In this document: one piece after another, positions 37,248 to 47,615 of the stretch
How positions within the stretch are numbered: the first letter of the stretch is position 1
Layout of the letters: every line of letters begins with the position of its first letter
Source of the DNA: Vibrio gelatinilyticus
Lineage (GTDB): Bacteria; Pseudomonadota; Gammaproteobacteria; Enterobacterales; Vibrionaceae
Length of the DNA: 64,000 nucleotides
Direction: 5' to 3'
Assembly (NCBI RefSeq): GCF_022836845.1
Contig: NZ_JAJNNZ010000010.1
Span: 62,001 to 126,000 of the forward strand
The notes under the pieces: model-generated
Told to the model about the DNA's origin: nothing
Database searches by the model: none
The model's input: only the letters and a program-made list of their open reading frames with translations
Made by a program: the position numbers and the translations under genes

Positions 37248-37918
37248 GAAACTGTCATCCTAATATTGAAACTTTGAATGCCTACGCCATCGGCGAAGTC
37301 GATTCTGCTCATGGTCTTGCCGTTTCAACCCACTTAGAGAACTGTTCGCGTTGTCAAAGCCTAGTGGCTGCAAAGGAGAGTGCGCAGGCCCTTGAGCTAG
37401 AACACATAGAGGTACCAATGAGTGCACCAATGGACGCTTCATTAAGTGGCATGCTTGACTCAATTTTGGCTCTCGACGCTGATATCCGAATGCCAAATTT
37501 GAAGAAGCCAGTATCGATCAGTGTCGATGGTAAAGATTTCACTCTTCCGGCTTCCTTAAGTAAAGTGGTTGAACTGATGGGTGATTGGAAAAGCTACGGC
37601 GGTAAGGTGTACACCTCTTCGATTCAACTTGATGAGCAATCAAGAATGAGTCTTCTCTATATCTCAAAGGGTGTGCAAGTGCCTCAGCACACACACAAAG
37701 GAAAAGAGTCTACCCTTGTTCTTCACGGCTGTTTTAGTGATGAAAATGGGACCTATGAGAAAGGGGATTTTATAGAGACAGATGATACTGTCCGACATGC
37801 ACCGCAAACGGCCGCGCATCAAGACTGCTTGTGTTTATCCATCTTGACCGAACCACTGGTCTTTACCAAAGGGGTGGCAAGAGTCTTCAATATGTTTGGT
37901 AAGGGCATGTACCCGTAA
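37244..37918 (+). CDS. chrR: ChrR-family zinc-cupin anti-sigma factor
   Basis: A 224-residue anti-sigma. The N-terminal zinc anti-sigma domain has His5, His30, Cys34 and Cys37, corresponding to the ChrR zinc ligands. A C-terminal cupin contains His149, His151, Glu155 and His185 at the second zinc site (VPQHTHKGKESTLVLHG, VRHAPQ). In Rhodobacter the first domain sequesters sigma and the cupin is needed for release by singlet oxygen. All ligands are intact, so the switch should work. It overlaps rpoE by 4 bases; the usual phr/cfa regulon neighbours are absent here. Confidence 0.93.
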   Translation: MRNCHPNIETLNAYAIGEVDSAHGLAVSTHLENCSRCQSLVAAKESAQALELEHIEVPMSAPMDASLSGMLDSILALDADIRMPNLKKPVSISVDGKDFTLPASLSKVVELMGDWKSYGGKVYTSSIQLDEQSRMSLLYISKGVQVPQHTHKGKESTLVLHGCFSDENGTYEKGDFIETDDTVRHAPQTAAHQDCLCLSILTEPLVFTKGVARVFNMFGKGMYP

Positions 37919-37932
37919 ACGATGTGGTAAGA

Positions 37933-37960
37933 AAAAAGGAGAGGGCGACCTCTCCTTTTT
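37933..37960. terminator. Bidirectional terminator chrR/ampG
   Basis: A 12-bp stem AAAAAGGAGAGG/CCTCTCCTTTTT with a GCGA tetraloop. It is followed by a direct repeat of TTTTTTAG to 37978. Confidence 0.92.
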
Positions 37961-38010
37961 AGTTTTTTAGTTTTTTAGTGTGTAAGGATAAAATTCGAAA
38001 ATATGAGCTA

Positions 38011-39408
38011 TCAACTGGACGCAGTATCGCTTAATTCCGCTTTGTTTGCTTCGTGCTCTTCATGGTCACGTTTACGAGCTTTGTCAAGTAGTTCTGCAAA
38101 GTAGTGCCTTAGAGAATACAGCATCAGCAGACTTGGAATGACCATCAGAGAGGTTATTACAAAGAATAAAGACCAATCGTTTAGATAATCCACCAGTTCA
38201 CCACTGAAGGAAGCGAGTGTTGTTCGGCCAAAGTTACCGAGCGAGGCTAATAATGCATATTGAGTTGCTGAGAAGGCTTGTCCAGTCAGGACCGTCAAAA
38301 AGGAAACAAAAGCCACAGTTGAAAACGCAGTCGTGAAGTTATCAACAATGATCGTCGCTAAAAAAAGTGTTTCACTAGGCCCAGCTTTGGCTATCCAGGC
38401 AAACATCAGGTTACTTGCACTCATAGCAATACCGCCAATCATCAACCCCCTGACAATACCAAACTTAACGTTGAACATACTGCCCAATAAGGTAAAGGCG
38501 ATAGTTGCTCCCCAACCAATAAGCTTAGAGTAGTGACCAATTTGCTCATTACTAAAGCCGATTTCCTTATAAAATGGAATAGACATTCGTCCTAGGAATG
38601 CTTCACCGATCTTAAAGAGGAAAACAAACAGCAGAAGCGTAATTGCTACTTGTACACCGTTTCGTTTAAAGAAATCTAAGAAAGGCTCTACCACAGTAAC
38701 GGTAAACCAACTAATAATAGGATTGCCGACCACTTTCTCGTGTCGTGCTTCTGCTTGGCTTTGCAGTTTTTCCCGAAGGGTTTTTGGCTCACCAACCAGC
38801 AAGGTGAATAGCATCAAGATAGCGGTGATGGCCGCCATACCATAGTACACACCATTCCAACCAATCACATCCGCGTTGACAAAGGCGAGGTAGCCTGGCA
38901 GTGAGTAACCTGTCCACCATCCAATGACAGCCATTGCCGAGGCCTGAGGCAGCTTGTTAGACGCAGATTTTGGAAACGTATCGATACGAAATGCGTCAAT
39001 GGCGATATCTTGCGTCGCCGATGCGATGGCAATACCTAGAGCTACCATCGAAGTAAACATAAGATCGTTTGCAGGGTTGACACCAGCGATAAAGAGTGTG
39101 CAAATCAGGATTAAAGTCTGGCAGAGGAAGACCCAACTTCTTCGCTGCCCTAGTGCTGAATGAAGGATCGGCAGTTTGACGCGATCGACCAAGGGAGCCC
39201 ATAGAAAGTTAATGGCATAAACGGCAAATATTGAACCGAAATATCCGATTGCAGCTCGAGTTAAGCCGGCGTCCTTAAGCCAACCAGACATGTTTGAACC
39301 GATAAGCACCCAAGGGAAGCCACTAGAGCAACCGAGCATAAATACCCAGAGTAAGCGCTTATCCCAATAGCTTTTTATAGTCTCTTGCCAAGTCATTTGC
39401 TGTTCCAC
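38011..39408 (-). CDS. ampG: AmpG muropeptide permease (MFS)
   Basis: A 465-residue MFS permease with 12-14 helices importing anhydro-muropeptides for cell-wall recycling. Family features include GCSSGFPWVLIGSNMSGWLKDAG at the start of the first helices (a motif split by GLT) and TQDIAIDAFRIDTFP, a characteristic AmpG loop. A charged C-terminal tail of about 30 residues follows. It is located downstream of ppiA and yajG, as yajG-ampG neighbours are in E. coli. The 63-base gap to ppiA has no terminator, so a yajG-ppiA-ampG unit is likely. Confidence 0.93.
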   Translation of the reverse strand: MEQQMTWQETIKSYWDKRLLWVFMLGCSSGFPWVLIGSNMSGWLKDAGLTRAAIGYFGSIFAVYAINFLWAPLVDRVKLPILHSALGQRRSWVFLCQTLILICTLFIAGVNPANDLMFTSMVALGIAIASATQDIAIDAFRIDTFPKSASNKLPQASAMAVIGWWTGYSLPGYLAFVNADVIGWNGVYYGMAAITAILMLFTLLVGEPKTLREKLQSQAEARHEKVVGNPIISWFTVTVVEPFLDFFKRNGVQVAITLLLFVFLFKIGEAFLGRMSIPFYKEIGFSNEQIGHYSKLIGWGATIAFTLLGSMFNVKFGIVRGLMIGGIAMSASNLMFAWIAKAGPSETLFLATIIVDNFTTAFSTVAFVSFLTVLTGQAFSATQYALLASLGNFGRTTLASFSGELVDYLNDWSLFFVITSLMVIPSLLMLYSLRHYFAELLDKARKRDHEEHEANKAELSDTASS

Positions 39409-39471
39409 ATGACGCTCCTTGTTATTGGCATGCCAACGAAAATTAATATAGAGCCTGAACGGCCCTCTGAA

Positions 39472-40017
39472 TTAGTCTATCTTTTTGATATTAGTTATAA
39501 TAATGCTTTCTTGAGGTACGTCTCTCATGCCGCCAACACTTCGAGTCGGTTTTTGCCCCATCGCTTGCACAACCTCAAAGCCGTCAATCACTTTACCAAA
39601 GACCGCATAGCCGGGATTGCTGTAGCTATAGTTTAGAAAATCATTATCGACAAGGTTAATAAAAAACTGTCTGGTTGCCGAATTAGGATCCTGAGTTCTG
39701 GCCATGGCAATAGTTGCGGTATCGTTTGTCAAACCGTTTGAGGCTTCATTCTGGATTGGTCCGTAAGCTCTCAGACGGTTAAAATCTGCATCAAAGCCAC
39801 CACCTTGTGCCATGAAACCCGGAATAACACGATGGAACTGACTGTTCACATAGCTGCCGTCGTCCACATAGCGTAAAAAGTTCTCTACCGTAGTCGGTGC
39901 CTGTTCTTGGTTTAACTCAAGGGTGAAGTTGCCGAGGCTAGTTTCAACTAATACCTTAGGACCGGCCAGTACCGAGGCTGAAAACAGGGCCAGAGCCAGG
40001 CATATTTTTTTCAACAT
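39472..40017 (-). CDS. ppiA: Periplasmic peptidyl-prolyl cis-trans isomerase (cyclophilin, PpiA)
   Basis: A 181-residue cyclophilin. The first 18 residues form a Sec signal ending Val-Leu-Ala, making it periplasmic. The cyclophilin core has the catalytic FHRVIPGFMAQGGGFD block and the later TATIAMARTQDPNSATRQFFINL strand. It catalyses proline isomerisation during folding of exported proteins. The ATG overlaps the yajG stop by one base (TAATG), giving coupled translation. Confidence 0.93.
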   Translation of the reverse strand: MLKKICLALALFSASVLAGPKVLVETSLGNFTLELNQEQAPTTVENFLRYVDDGSYVNSQFHRVIPGFMAQGGGFDADFNRLRAYGPIQNEASNGLTNDTATIAMARTQDPNSATRQFFINLVDNDFLNYSYSNPGYAVFGKVIDGFEVVQAMGQKPTRSVGGMRDVPQESIIITNIKKID

Positions 40018-40586
40018 TAGAATCTCTCCTTCATATAATCTTGTAGCTCTTGATCGTTCGCTATTTCCTTGAGAACCAGACTAACCGTATCGTTGAGCAC
40101 TGTCGCGATATCTTCGTCGGATGCACTCATTACACCAGAACGTTTAGCGGTTCCGTTATAGGTTTTGACCAGTTTTCCTTTGGCATTTTCAGCCGTTAGC
40201 TCAATGGTAACGTTGCCGTCGATATCGTTTTCCATAACGCTATGACGAACAGAGACTAGAGCCTCTTGTAACTCAAGCTTTAGAGAGTTTGAGCTGTTTA
40301 CCGTCACATGATAACCCTGTGATGAAAACTGTTGAGTAAGAAGGTTTTCTAAAGAAACGCGAACATTTTGTTTTGAATGAACAGGAGTAATATTTGAGCG
40401 CCCGTTGTCGAGCAGAGCGACGTACTGAGCGGTTCGGACGTCTTTACTCGATAGGGTGAATGATTTCCCCTCAACAATCTTCGCAGCGCTCATGGTGGCT
40501 TGTGGCGCGAAGTCTATCTGTTCTTGCTTAGGGCTTGCACAGGCTGCTAAAAGCGCAACGGATACAGCCAACACCAACTTTTTCAT
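40017..40586 (-). CDS. yajG: YajG family lipoprotein
   Basis: A 189-residue lipoprotein. The Met at 40586 is chosen since it gives a clean signal peptide ending Leu-Leu-Ala-Ala-Cys16; the ORF's upstream extension has no such feature. The mature domain (VSLENLLTQQFSSQGYHVT... ITIELTAENAKGKLVKTYNG-like) matches YajG. The function is unknown; YajG is an uncharacterised outer-membrane lipoprotein sitting beside ampG. First gene of the yajG-ppiA-ampG unit. Confidence 0.9.
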   Translation of the reverse strand: MKKLVLAVSVALLAACASPKQEQIDFAPQATMSAAKIVEGKSFTLSSKDVRTAQYVALLDNGRSNITPVHSKQNVRVSLENLLTQQFSSQGYHVTVNSSNSLKLELQEALVSVRHSVMENDIDGNVTIELTAENAKGKLVKTYNGTAKRSGVMSASDEDIATVLNDTVSLVLKEIANDQELQDYMKERF

Positions 40587-40738
40587 TACTAGATTCCTTT
40601 TTTCTACATAGATACCAATGGGGTATCTCAATCGACATCCAAGAGTGGTTCGATATATCTTAAAATGTCATCAATGAACGATTGTGTGTCAAAGTCTTAG
40701 TGATAGCTAGCGAGCTGGTACTAACATTGACTTAAACT

Positions 40739-41869
40739 TTACTTAGTTGCTTGTAAAATAACAAATTTGGCATTTGAAGCCACCCGCTTCACTTGATTCT
40801 TGCCAAATAGCTTAGCCAGCTTTTTATCGTAGCCGAGGTGACGGTTGCCGATAACTAATAACTCTCCGCCAGTACTAAGAACTTGCTTTGCGTCACAGAA
40901 CATCTGCCATGCGATATGGTCGGTGACCGCTTGTTGTTGGTGAAAAGGCGGATTACATAGAACCAAATCTGCACTATTTTTTTCAAACCCGTCTAAGCAA
41001 TTATTGGCGATATATTGCACATTAACGCCTGAATCTACATTGTTCGAGAGGTTAATTTTTGCAGATTGAACCGCCATCAAACTTTCATCCACACAAATGA
41101 GTTGTGCGTTAGGGTTTAGCCTGGCCGTTTTTACTGACAAGACACCATTACCGCACCCCAGGTCGATAATCGTACCGTAGCGATCGTTTTGTGGAATATG
41201 CTCAAGCATAAAGCGAGCACCGAGATCCAAACTTTCCCCCGAATATACGTTAGGTAAGTTGGTGAGAGAGATATCTTCGTGTTCCACTGTCCAACAAGTA
41301 TTGGCCGATACATCAAGCTGTGGTTGGCTGTTTGCGAAACTAAAGACTAAGCGGTGTTTTTTCCACGCCAGAGAGGTGCGTGTATCACCTAGGTATTTAT
41401 CAAACAGTTTAAGGGTCGAGCTGTGTATCTCTTTCGCTTTATTCACGGCTATTACAGGGCAACTTTCGCTAATAGAGCGCCTAAGCTGGCTCAATAGCCA
41501 GGTAAGATAGCGGTTGTTTTTTGGTAACTGCATCAGTACCAAATCAATATCATTAGGTAGTGCAGACATCGCATCCATGAATTGAACTGCGGGACATTGG
41601 TTTCGCTCCAAGTTCTGCAGAGCACCTCGTCGAGATATGAATGAATCACTCATCACAGTCACATTGTGATGCTCTGAAAACCAACAGGCAAGAGCACCAA
41701 ACTGATCATTAATGATCAAGATATTTTGCTTTGGCGCAAGGTCAAGTTCTTCTGCATGACGAATAAGGTACTCGTCACCAGCATCCCAAGCTTGTAGCTG
41801 CTCAGCAGCGTGCTCTGGGAAGCGGTGAAGTGTTAGCGTTCTTTCGAATAAATTAAGTTCTGTTTTCAT
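40739..41869 (-). CDS. rlmG: 23S rRNA m2G1835 methyltransferase RlmG
   Basis: A 376-residue RsmC/RlmG-type enzyme. The C-terminal Rossmann methyltransferase has the SAM loop DLGCGNGVLSV near 237 and the base-flipping catalytic motif CNPPFHQQQAVTDHIAW near 310. The degenerate N-terminal domain (AWKKHRLVFSF) is typical. It methylates G1835 in the large ribosomal subunit. Downstream neighbour on the same strand is yajG after 150 bases; bolA is divergent. Confidence 0.93.
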   Translation of the reverse strand: MKTELNLFERTLTLHRFPEHAAEQLQAWDAGDEYLIRHAEELDLAPKQNILIINDQFGALACWFSEHHNVTVMSDSFISRRGALQNLERNQCPAVQFMDAMSALPNDIDLVLMQLPKNNRYLTWLLSQLRRSISESCPVIAVNKAKEIHSSTLKLFDKYLGDTRTSLAWKKHRLVFSFANSQPQLDVSANTCWTVEHEDISLTNLPNVYSGESLDLGARFMLEHIPQNDRYGTIIDLGCGNGVLSVKTARLNPNAQLICVDESLMAVQSAKINLSNNVDSGVNVQYIANNCLDGFEKNSADLVLCNPPFHQQQAVTDHIAWQMFCDAKQVLSTGGELLVIGNRHLGYDKKLAKLFGKNQVKRVASNAKFVILQATK

Positions 41870-42083
41870 AGCTTGGATACGTGTTGGAGTTACGGGTATT
41901 GTCGCAGAAGCAATTTCCTTGTTGCAACACTTATTAAAGATGCCTTATTTAATCATGTAGAGAAGTCGTTGGTGTTGGCTTTAGGTTAGTTAATGTCGTC
42001 AACCTTGCCATAGCACTGTGCGAAATTAGGCAGGAGACTTGTAGAGACTATGAGCCTATTTGGTTAATGAAAGGATATAGCTA

Positions 42084-42111
42084 CTGCAAGTTTCTGAAGC
42101 ATGAGTATAAT
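42084..42111 (+). promoter_or_regulatory. Possible bolA promoter (gearbox-like -35)
   Basis: CTGCAA (42084), 16 bases, TATAAT (42106). CTGCAA is the gearbox -35 described for E. coli bolA, but the -10 is a normal sigma-70/sigma-S box. The start would be near 42118. The rest of the 316-base rlmG-bolA gap has no gene. Confidence 0.4.
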
Positions 42112-42185
42112 GAACAAATAATAGATTCAGTTAAACTGAAGACAATAATAGAAAGTATCTCAGATCGTATTTAAAGGAAGCCCAG

Positions 42186-42494
42186 ATGATTCAACAGCTT
42201 ATCGAGCAAAAGCTCCACCAGGCCTTTCATCCCCTCTACTTAGACGTGCGCAATGAAAGCTATATGCACAACGTTCCGCCTGGCTCAGAGAGCCATTTTA
42301 AAGTGGTAGTCGTGAGTGAACTATTTGAAGGTGAACGACTCATCTCTAGGCACCGAAAGGTGAATGGTGTGTTGGCTGATGAGTTATCTAATTCCATTCA
42401 CGCGTTAGCCATTCATACTTACACTCCGGAAGAATGGAGCAAGGAAAATGAATTTGCTCCAGCCTCTCCGAAATGTGCGGGTGGCGGAAACTGA
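42186..42494 (+). CDS. bolA: BolA family transcriptional regulator
   Basis: A 102-residue class II KH-like BolA protein. Conserved [21 protein letters not shown] and [25 protein letters not shown] motifs (with the His used in [2Fe-2S]-glutaredoxin binding) are present, and the Ala/Pro/Cys/Gly tail is short. BolA binds DNA and monothiol glutaredoxin and shapes morphology and biofilm under stress. AAAGGAAG precedes the ATG. It is divergent from rlmG; in E. coli bolA also neighbours yajG-ampG. Confidence 0.95.
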   Translation: MIQQLIEQKLHQAFHPLYLDVRNESYMHNVPPGSESHFKVVVVSELFEGERLISRHRKVNGVLADELSNSIHALAIHTYTPEEWSKENEFAPASPKCAGGGN

Positions 42495-42856
42495 CACACG
42501 TTGGTGTGACCAGCGTGGTATACAGAGTTCCCCAAAGAAAATAACATACGGCCAAATTGACATGTGCCACAGTTATTGTTGAAGGTTTGCTTATTTCAAT
42601 TGTACCTCAAAAGAGGTATTTTAATTAACACGGTGACAACAAATTACGTCATATGAATGTTAGTATTTTTCTTGTGACGAAATATGAACAGCACAATGAC
42701 CTAAATTGTATAAGGTTAATGGACTATGTGCGATGCCTCAAAGTTATGAATATTCGCCAGCCGTTACCTAGCAAAACATTCGATAAAATGGGCTGAATAC
42801 CGCTATTGGTCATGGCATCCTCTTTGAAAAAGATGCTAAACTAGCACCCCAATAAG

Positions 42857-42948
42857 ATCTCGCAGCGATTCTATGACGAGATTGTAAATGTGATGTTGCG
42901 CTCTGCTTGTTTAAAACGCAGAGTTAGACACTTCAATGTCGTGTCTAA
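42857..42948 (+). other. Structured leader of nqr operon: three successive hairpins
   Basis: ATCTCG/CGAGAT (42857-42882), CTCTGC/GCAGAG (42901-42923) and TTAGACAC/GTGTCTAA (42924-42948) form consecutive stems, the last 8 bp perfect with a 9-base loop. They end 53 bases before nqrA. There is no T tract after any of them. The remainder of the 507-base bolA-nqrA gap (42495-42856) is AT-rich with no ORF; a core promoter could not be picked with confidence. Confidence 0.5.
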
Positions 42949-43001
42949 ATATTACTCAAATTAAAAGAATCTTTTTCCCGATAAAAGTAGTGCAAGTGCG
43001 T

Positions 43002-44342
43002 ATGATTACAATAAAGAAGGGCTTGGATCTTCCTATTGCAGGAGCTCCCTCCCAGGTGATTAATGATGGTAAGTCCATCACTAAAGTCGCCTTGCTTGGC
43101 GAAGAGTATGTGGGTATGCGTCCAACGATGCATGTTCGCGTAGGTGATGAAGTAAAGAAAGCTCAGGTTCTGTTTGAAGACAAAAAGAATTCCGGTGTGA
43201 AGTTTACTTCTCCAGCAAGCGGTAAGGTTATCGAAGTTAATCGTGGGGCAAAGCGTGTCCTTCAGTCCGTCGTGATTGAAGTGTCAGGTGAAGACCAGGT
43301 TACATTCGATAGCTTCGATGCCAATCAACTAGCGGGTCTTGATCGCGATGCGATTAAAACTCAGTTGGTCGATTCTGGTATGTGGACCGCGTTGCGAACT
43401 CGTCCGTTCAGCAAGGTTCCCGCAATTGATTCTGAAACTCAGGCTATTTTCGTGACCGCGATGGATACTAATCCACTAGCGGCTGAGCCAGAATTAATTA
43501 TCAATGAGCAATCAGAAGCTTTTGTTGCTGGTTTGGATGTACTTTCCAAACTGACCAGTGGCAAAGTGTATGTGTGTAAAAAGGGCACAAGCTTACCGCG
43601 TTCCACGCAATCTAATGTAGAAGAGCATGCCTTTAATGGCCCTCACCCAGCGGGTCTTGCAGGCACTCACATGCATTATCTCTATCCTGTTAATAACGAG
43701 CATGTCGCTTGGAGCATTAACTATCAAGATGTTATCGCTTTCGGTCACCTTTTCTTAACGGGTGAACTTTTCACAGATCGAGTGGTAGCTCTTGCAGGCC
43801 CAGTGGTAAATAACCCACGTCTTATCCGTACTCAAATTGGTGCTAGCCTTGATGAGTTAACGGACAATGAGTTAATGCCTGGCGAAGTGCGTATTGTTTC
43901 TGGCTCAGTTCTTTCAGGTACTGCAGTTTCTGGTCCAACGGCGTATTTAGGTCGTTACCACCAACAAATTTCTGTGCTTCGTGAAGGTCGCGATAAAGAA
44001 TTGTTTGGTTGGGCCGTCCCAGGTAAAAATAAATTCTCTATTACCCGCTCTTTCCTTGGTCACGTTTTCAAAGGTCAGTTGTTCAATATGACAACAACGA
44101 CTAACGGTAGTGATCGCGCGATGGTGCCAATTGGCAATTATGAAAAAGTGATGCCAATGGATATGGAACCAACCTTACTTCTTCGTGATCTATGTGCTGG
44201 CGACAGCGATAGTGCTCAGCGCTTGGGTGTGCTTGAGTTAGATGAAGAAGATATGGCGTTGTGTACCTTTGTTTGTCCTGGTAAATACGAATATGGTCAG
44301 CTCCTACGTGAGTGCCTAGACAAGATTGAGAAGGAAGGGTAA
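43002..44342 (+). CDS. nqrA: Na+-NQR subunit A
   Basis: A 446-residue soluble subunit of the Na+-pumping NADH:ubiquinone oxidoreductase, the primary sodium pump of marine bacteria. [14 protein letters not shown] is the family N-terminus; the start at 43002 is used although the frame is open from 42936. The biotinyl-lipoyl-like region [20 protein letters not shown] is clear and the C-terminus has the Cys-rich [10 protein letters not shown] block. NqrA contributes to quinone binding. Three bases separate its stop from nqrB. Confidence 0.97.
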   Translation: MITIKKGLDLPIAGAPSQVINDGKSITKVALLGEEYVGMRPTMHVRVGDEVKKAQVLFEDKKNSGVKFTSPASGKVIEVNRGAKRVLQSVVIEVSGEDQVTFDSFDANQLAGLDRDAIKTQLVDSGMWTALRTRPFSKVPAIDSETQAIFVTAMDTNPLAAEPELIINEQSEAFVAGLDVLSKLTSGKVYVCKKGTSLPRSTQSNVEEHAFNGPHPAGLAGTHMHYLYPVNNEHVAWSINYQDVIAFGHLFLTGELFTDRVVALAGPVVNNPRLIRTQIGASLDELTDNELMPGEVRIVSGSVLSGTAVSGPTAYLGRYHQQISVLREGRDKELFGWAVPGKNKFSITRSFLGHVFKGQLFNMTTTTNGSDRAMVPIGNYEKVMPMDMEPTLLLRDLCAGDSDSAQRLGVLELDEEDMALCTFVCPGKYEYGQLLRECLDKIEKEG

Positions 44343-44345
44343 TTC

Positions 44346-45587
44346 ATGCTTAAGAAATTCCTTGAGGATATCGAGCATCACTTTGAGCCAGGTGGCAAAC
44401 ACGAGAAGTGGTTTGCTCTGTATGAAGCAGCGGCGACGTTGTTCTACACACCAGGCCTAGTAACGAAGCGTAGCTCGCATGTCCGTGATAGCGTTGACTT
44501 GAAACGTATCATGATCATGGTTTGGTTTGCGGTGTTCCCAGCAGTGTTCTGGGGTATGTATAACGCAGGTAACCAGGCTGTTATGGCGCTAAACCACCTT
44601 TATTCTGGCGTAGAGCTTGCGGCAGCAATTGATGGTAACTGGCACTATTGGATAATTGAAGCCATTGGTGGAACATTAGGCACTGATGCTGGCTGGGGAA
44701 GTAAAATGCTTCTCGGGGCCACATATTTCTTACCAATCTACGCGACGGTCTTTATCGTTGGTGGTTTTTGGGAAGTCCTGTTCTGTATGGTGCGTAAACA
44801 CGAAGTTAACGAAGGTTTCTTCGTAACGTCAATCTTGTTTGCTTTGATTGTTCCGCCAACACTTCCTCTTTGGCAAGCAGCACTCGGTATTACCTTTGGT
44901 GTTGTTGTTGCAAAAGAAATCTTTGGTGGCACTGGTCGTAACTTCCTTAACCCAGCTTTGGCGGGTCGTGCATTCCTATTCTTCGCTTACCCTGCACAAA
45001 TTTCAGGTGACGTGGTATGGATAGCCGCTGATGGTTTCTCTGGTGCTACAGCTCTGAGCCAATGGGCACAAGGCGGGGAAGGTGCACTGCTTAACAATAT
45101 CACTGGCCAAACGATCACTTGGATGGACGCGTTCATCGGTAACATCCCAGGTTCAATCGGTGAAGTGTCGACGCTTGCACTGATGATTGGTGCTGCAATG
45201 ATTGTGTACATGGGCATCGCGTCATGGCGCATTATTGCAGGTGTAATGATCGGTATGATTGCCGTTGCAACTCTGTTTAATGTCATCGGTTCTGACACTA
45301 ACGCTATGTTTGCAATGCCTTGGCACTGGCACTTAGTGTTGGGTGGCTTCGCCTTTGGTATGTTCTTTATGGCCACTGATCCTGTTTCAGCGTCCTTCAC
45401 TAATAACGGTAAGTGGGCTTACGGTATTTTGATTGGTGCGATGTGTGTCATGATTCGAGTGGTGAACCCGGCTTATCCAGAAGGCATGATGTTAGCAATT
45501 TTATTTGCAAACTTGTTCGCACCTCTATTCGACCACTTTGTGATTGAAAAGAACATCAAACGGAGAGAAGCACGCTATGGCAAGTAA
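44346..45587 (+). CDS. nqrB: Na+-NQR subunit B
   Basis: A 413-residue membrane subunit with about ten helices. Thr235 in [10 protein letters not shown] is the covalent FMN attachment site placed by ApbE (flavinylation motif SGAT). NqrB also binds riboflavin and forms part of the Na+ path. Its 3' end overlaps the nqrC start by 11 bases. Confidence 0.97.
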   Translation: MLKKFLEDIEHHFEPGGKHEKWFALYEAAATLFYTPGLVTKRSSHVRDSVDLKRIMIMVWFAVFPAVFWGMYNAGNQAVMALNHLYSGVELAAAIDGNWHYWIIEAIGGTLGTDAGWGSKMLLGATYFLPIYATVFIVGGFWEVLFCMVRKHEVNEGFFVTSILFALIVPPTLPLWQAALGITFGVVVAKEIFGGTGRNFLNPALAGRAFLFFAYPAQISGDVVWIAADGFSGATALSQWAQGGEGALLNNITGQTITWMDAFIGNIPGSIGEVSTLALMIGAAMIVYMGIASWRIIAGVMIGMIAVATLFNVIGSDTNAMFAMPWHWHLVLGGFAFGMFFMATDPVSASFTNNGKWAYGILIGAMCVMIRVVNPAYPEGMMLAILFANLFAPLFDHFVIEKNIKRREARYGK

Positions 45588-46344
45588 TAACGATAGCATT
45601 AAAAAGACTCTGTTTGTTGTTATCACGTTGAGCTTAGTGTGCTCAATCGTTGTATCGCTAGCAGCAGTTGGTCTGCGTGATAAGCAGCAAGCTAATGCAG
45701 TTCTAGATAAACAAAGCAAAATTGTTGATGTTGCTGGTATTCAGGCTGAGGGTACTGTCCCTGAGCTGTTTGCTCAGTACATCGAACCTCGTTTGGTTGA
45801 TTTTGATACGGGTGAGTTTGTTGACGGTGATGCGGCAACTTACGACCAACGTAAAGCGTCAAAAGTACCATCAGAATCTATCCGTCTAAAGGCAGAACAA
45901 GATAAAGCGAAAATCATTCGTCGTGCCAATGTGGGTACTATCTACCTTGTTAAGCAGGACGGTAAGGTAACGAGCTTAATCCTACCTGTTCATGGAAATG
46001 GTCTATGGTCAATGATGTACGCTTTCGTAGCGGTACAAACTGACGGTAATACAGTGAATGGTATTACCTACTACGAACAAGGTGAAACTCCAGGACTGGG
46101 TGGTGAAGTTGAAAACCCGACTTGGCGTGCACAGTTTGTTGGTAAGAAGCTGTTTGATGAGAACCATAAGCCAGCCATTAAAGTGGTGAAAGGTGGAGCT
46201 CCTGCAGGTTCTGAACATGGCGTAGATGGCCTTTCTGGTGCCACGCTAACAAGTAACGGCGTTCAAAACACATTTGACTTTTGGTTAGGTGATATGGGCT
46301 TTGGTCCTTTCCTAGCGAAGGTTCGTGACGGAGGTCTGAACTAA
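45577..46344 (+). CDS. nqrC: Na+-NQR subunit C
   Basis: A 255-residue subunit with one N-terminal helix (about 10-32) and a periplasmic FMN domain. Thr223 in [10 protein letters not shown] carries FMN attached by ApbE. The start at 45577 is preferred over 45544 because CGGAGAGAAG lies just before it and the product begins like family members. Its stop overlaps the nqrD ATG (TAATG). Confidence 0.97.
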   Translation: MASNNDSIKKTLFVVITLSLVCSIVVSLAAVGLRDKQQANAVLDKQSKIVDVAGIQAEGTVPELFAQYIEPRLVDFDTGEFVDGDAATYDQRKASKVPSESIRLKAEQDKAKIIRRANVGTIYLVKQDGKVTSLILPVHGNGLWSMMYAFVAVQTDGNTVNGITYYEQGETPGLGGEVENPTWRAQFVGKKLFDENHKPAIKVVKGGAPAGSEHGVDGLSGATLTSNGVQNTFDFWLGDMGFGPFLAKVRDGGLN

Positions 46345-46976
46345 TGTCTGATGCTAAAGAAATGAAAAAGAGCCTGTTTGCACCGGTGTTGGATAACAAC
46401 CCGATTGCACTTCAAGTTCTCGGTGTGTGTTCTGCACTTGCCGTAACGACGAAACTGGAAACAGCATTTGTAATGACACTGGCGGTAATTTTCGTTACTG
46501 CATTGTCGAACTTGTTCGTTTCGCTTATTCGTAACCATATGCCAAACAGTGTACGTATCATCGTACAAATGGCGATCATCGCCTCTTTGGTAATCGTTGT
46601 TGACCAAATCTTGAAAGCGTATCTTTACGATATCTCTAAGCAACTTTCAGTATTTGTAAGTTTGATCATTACCAACTGTATCGTAATGGGTCGAGCGGAA
46701 GCGTTTGCAATGAAATCAGCCCCACTGCCGTCATTCATTGATGGTATTGGTAATGGTCTTGGCTATGGTTTTGTACTGATGACAGTTGCATTTTTCCGTG
46801 AACTACTAGGTTCTGGCAAACTGTTTGGTGTTGAAGTACTTCCACTGGTATCTAACGGTGGCTGGTATCAACCAAATGGTCTGATGCTTCTAGCACCATC
46901 AGCATTCTTCTTAATTGGTTTTATGATTTGGGCTATCCGTATCCTTAAACCTGAACAAGTAGAAGCGAAGGAGTAA
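46344..46976 (+). CDS. nqrD: Na+-NQR subunit D
   Basis: A 210-residue integral protein with six helices, homologous to NqrE and to Rnf subunits. [21 protein letters not shown] is the family start, with [14 protein letters not shown] mid-protein; the conserved Cys residues of NqrD/E contribute to the membrane Fe-S site between the two subunits. It overlaps nqrC by one base. Confidence 0.97.
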   Translation: MSDAKEMKKSLFAPVLDNNPIALQVLGVCSALAVTTKLETAFVMTLAVIFVTALSNLFVSLIRNHMPNSVRIIVQMAIIASLVIVVDQILKAYLYDISKQLSVFVSLIITNCIVMGRAEAFAMKSAPLPSFIDGIGNGLGYGFVLMTVAFFRELLGSGKLFGVEVLPLVSNGGWYQPNGLMLLAPSAFFLIGFMIWAIRILKPEQVEAKE

Positions 46977-46983
46977 GGTCGAA

Positions 46984-47580
46984 ATGGAACATTATATTAG
47001 TCTACTTGTTAAATCGATCTTCATCGAAAATATGGCGTTATCATTCTTCTTGGGAATGTGTACTTTCTTAGCCGTGTCTAAGAAAGTGAAAACGTCTTTT
47101 GGTCTTGGTGTTGCGGTTGTGGTGGTATTGACCATTGCCGTGCCAGTGAACAACCTTGTTTATACCCACGTATTGAAAGAAAATGCTTTAGTTGCTGGTG
47201 TTGACTTAAGCTTTTTGAACTTCATTACGTTTATTGGTGTAATCGCAGCGCTGGTTCAAATTCTAGAGATGATCCTCGATCGCTTCTTCCCACCGTTGTA
47301 CAACGCTCTGGGTATTTTCCTACCATTGATCACAGTTAACTGTGCGATTTTTGGTGGAGTATCGTTCATGGTTCAACGTGATTATAACTTTGCGGAATCG
47401 GTCGTATACGGCTTTGGTTCTGGTGTGGGTTGGATGCTGGCTATCGTTGCGCTCGCGGGTATCCGTGAGAAAATGAAGTACTCTGATGTACCTCCGGGTC
47501 TACGTGGTTTAGGCATCACGTTTATCACTGTTGGTCTGATGGCTCTAGGCTTCATGTCGTTCTCTGGTGTTCAACTGTAG
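46984..47580 (+). CDS. nqrE: Na+-NQR subunit E
   Basis: A 198-residue six-helix subunit ([20 protein letters not shown] start, TVNCAIFGG motif), paired with NqrD in inverted topology and sharing the intramembrane iron centre. Seven bases separate it from nqrD. Confidence 0.97.
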   Translation: MEHYISLLVKSIFIENMALSFFLGMCTFLAVSKKVKTSFGLGVAVVVVLTIAVPVNNLVYTHVLKENALVAGVDLSFLNFITFIGVIAALVQILEMILDRFFPPLYNALGIFLPLITVNCAIFGGVSFMVQRDYNFAESVVYGFGSGVGWMLAIVALAGIREKMKYSDVPPGLRGLGITFITVGLMALGFMSFSGVQL

Positions 47581-47615
47581 GTCGGGTAAGCGACACAAAT
47601 TTTAAGGAATAGTCA

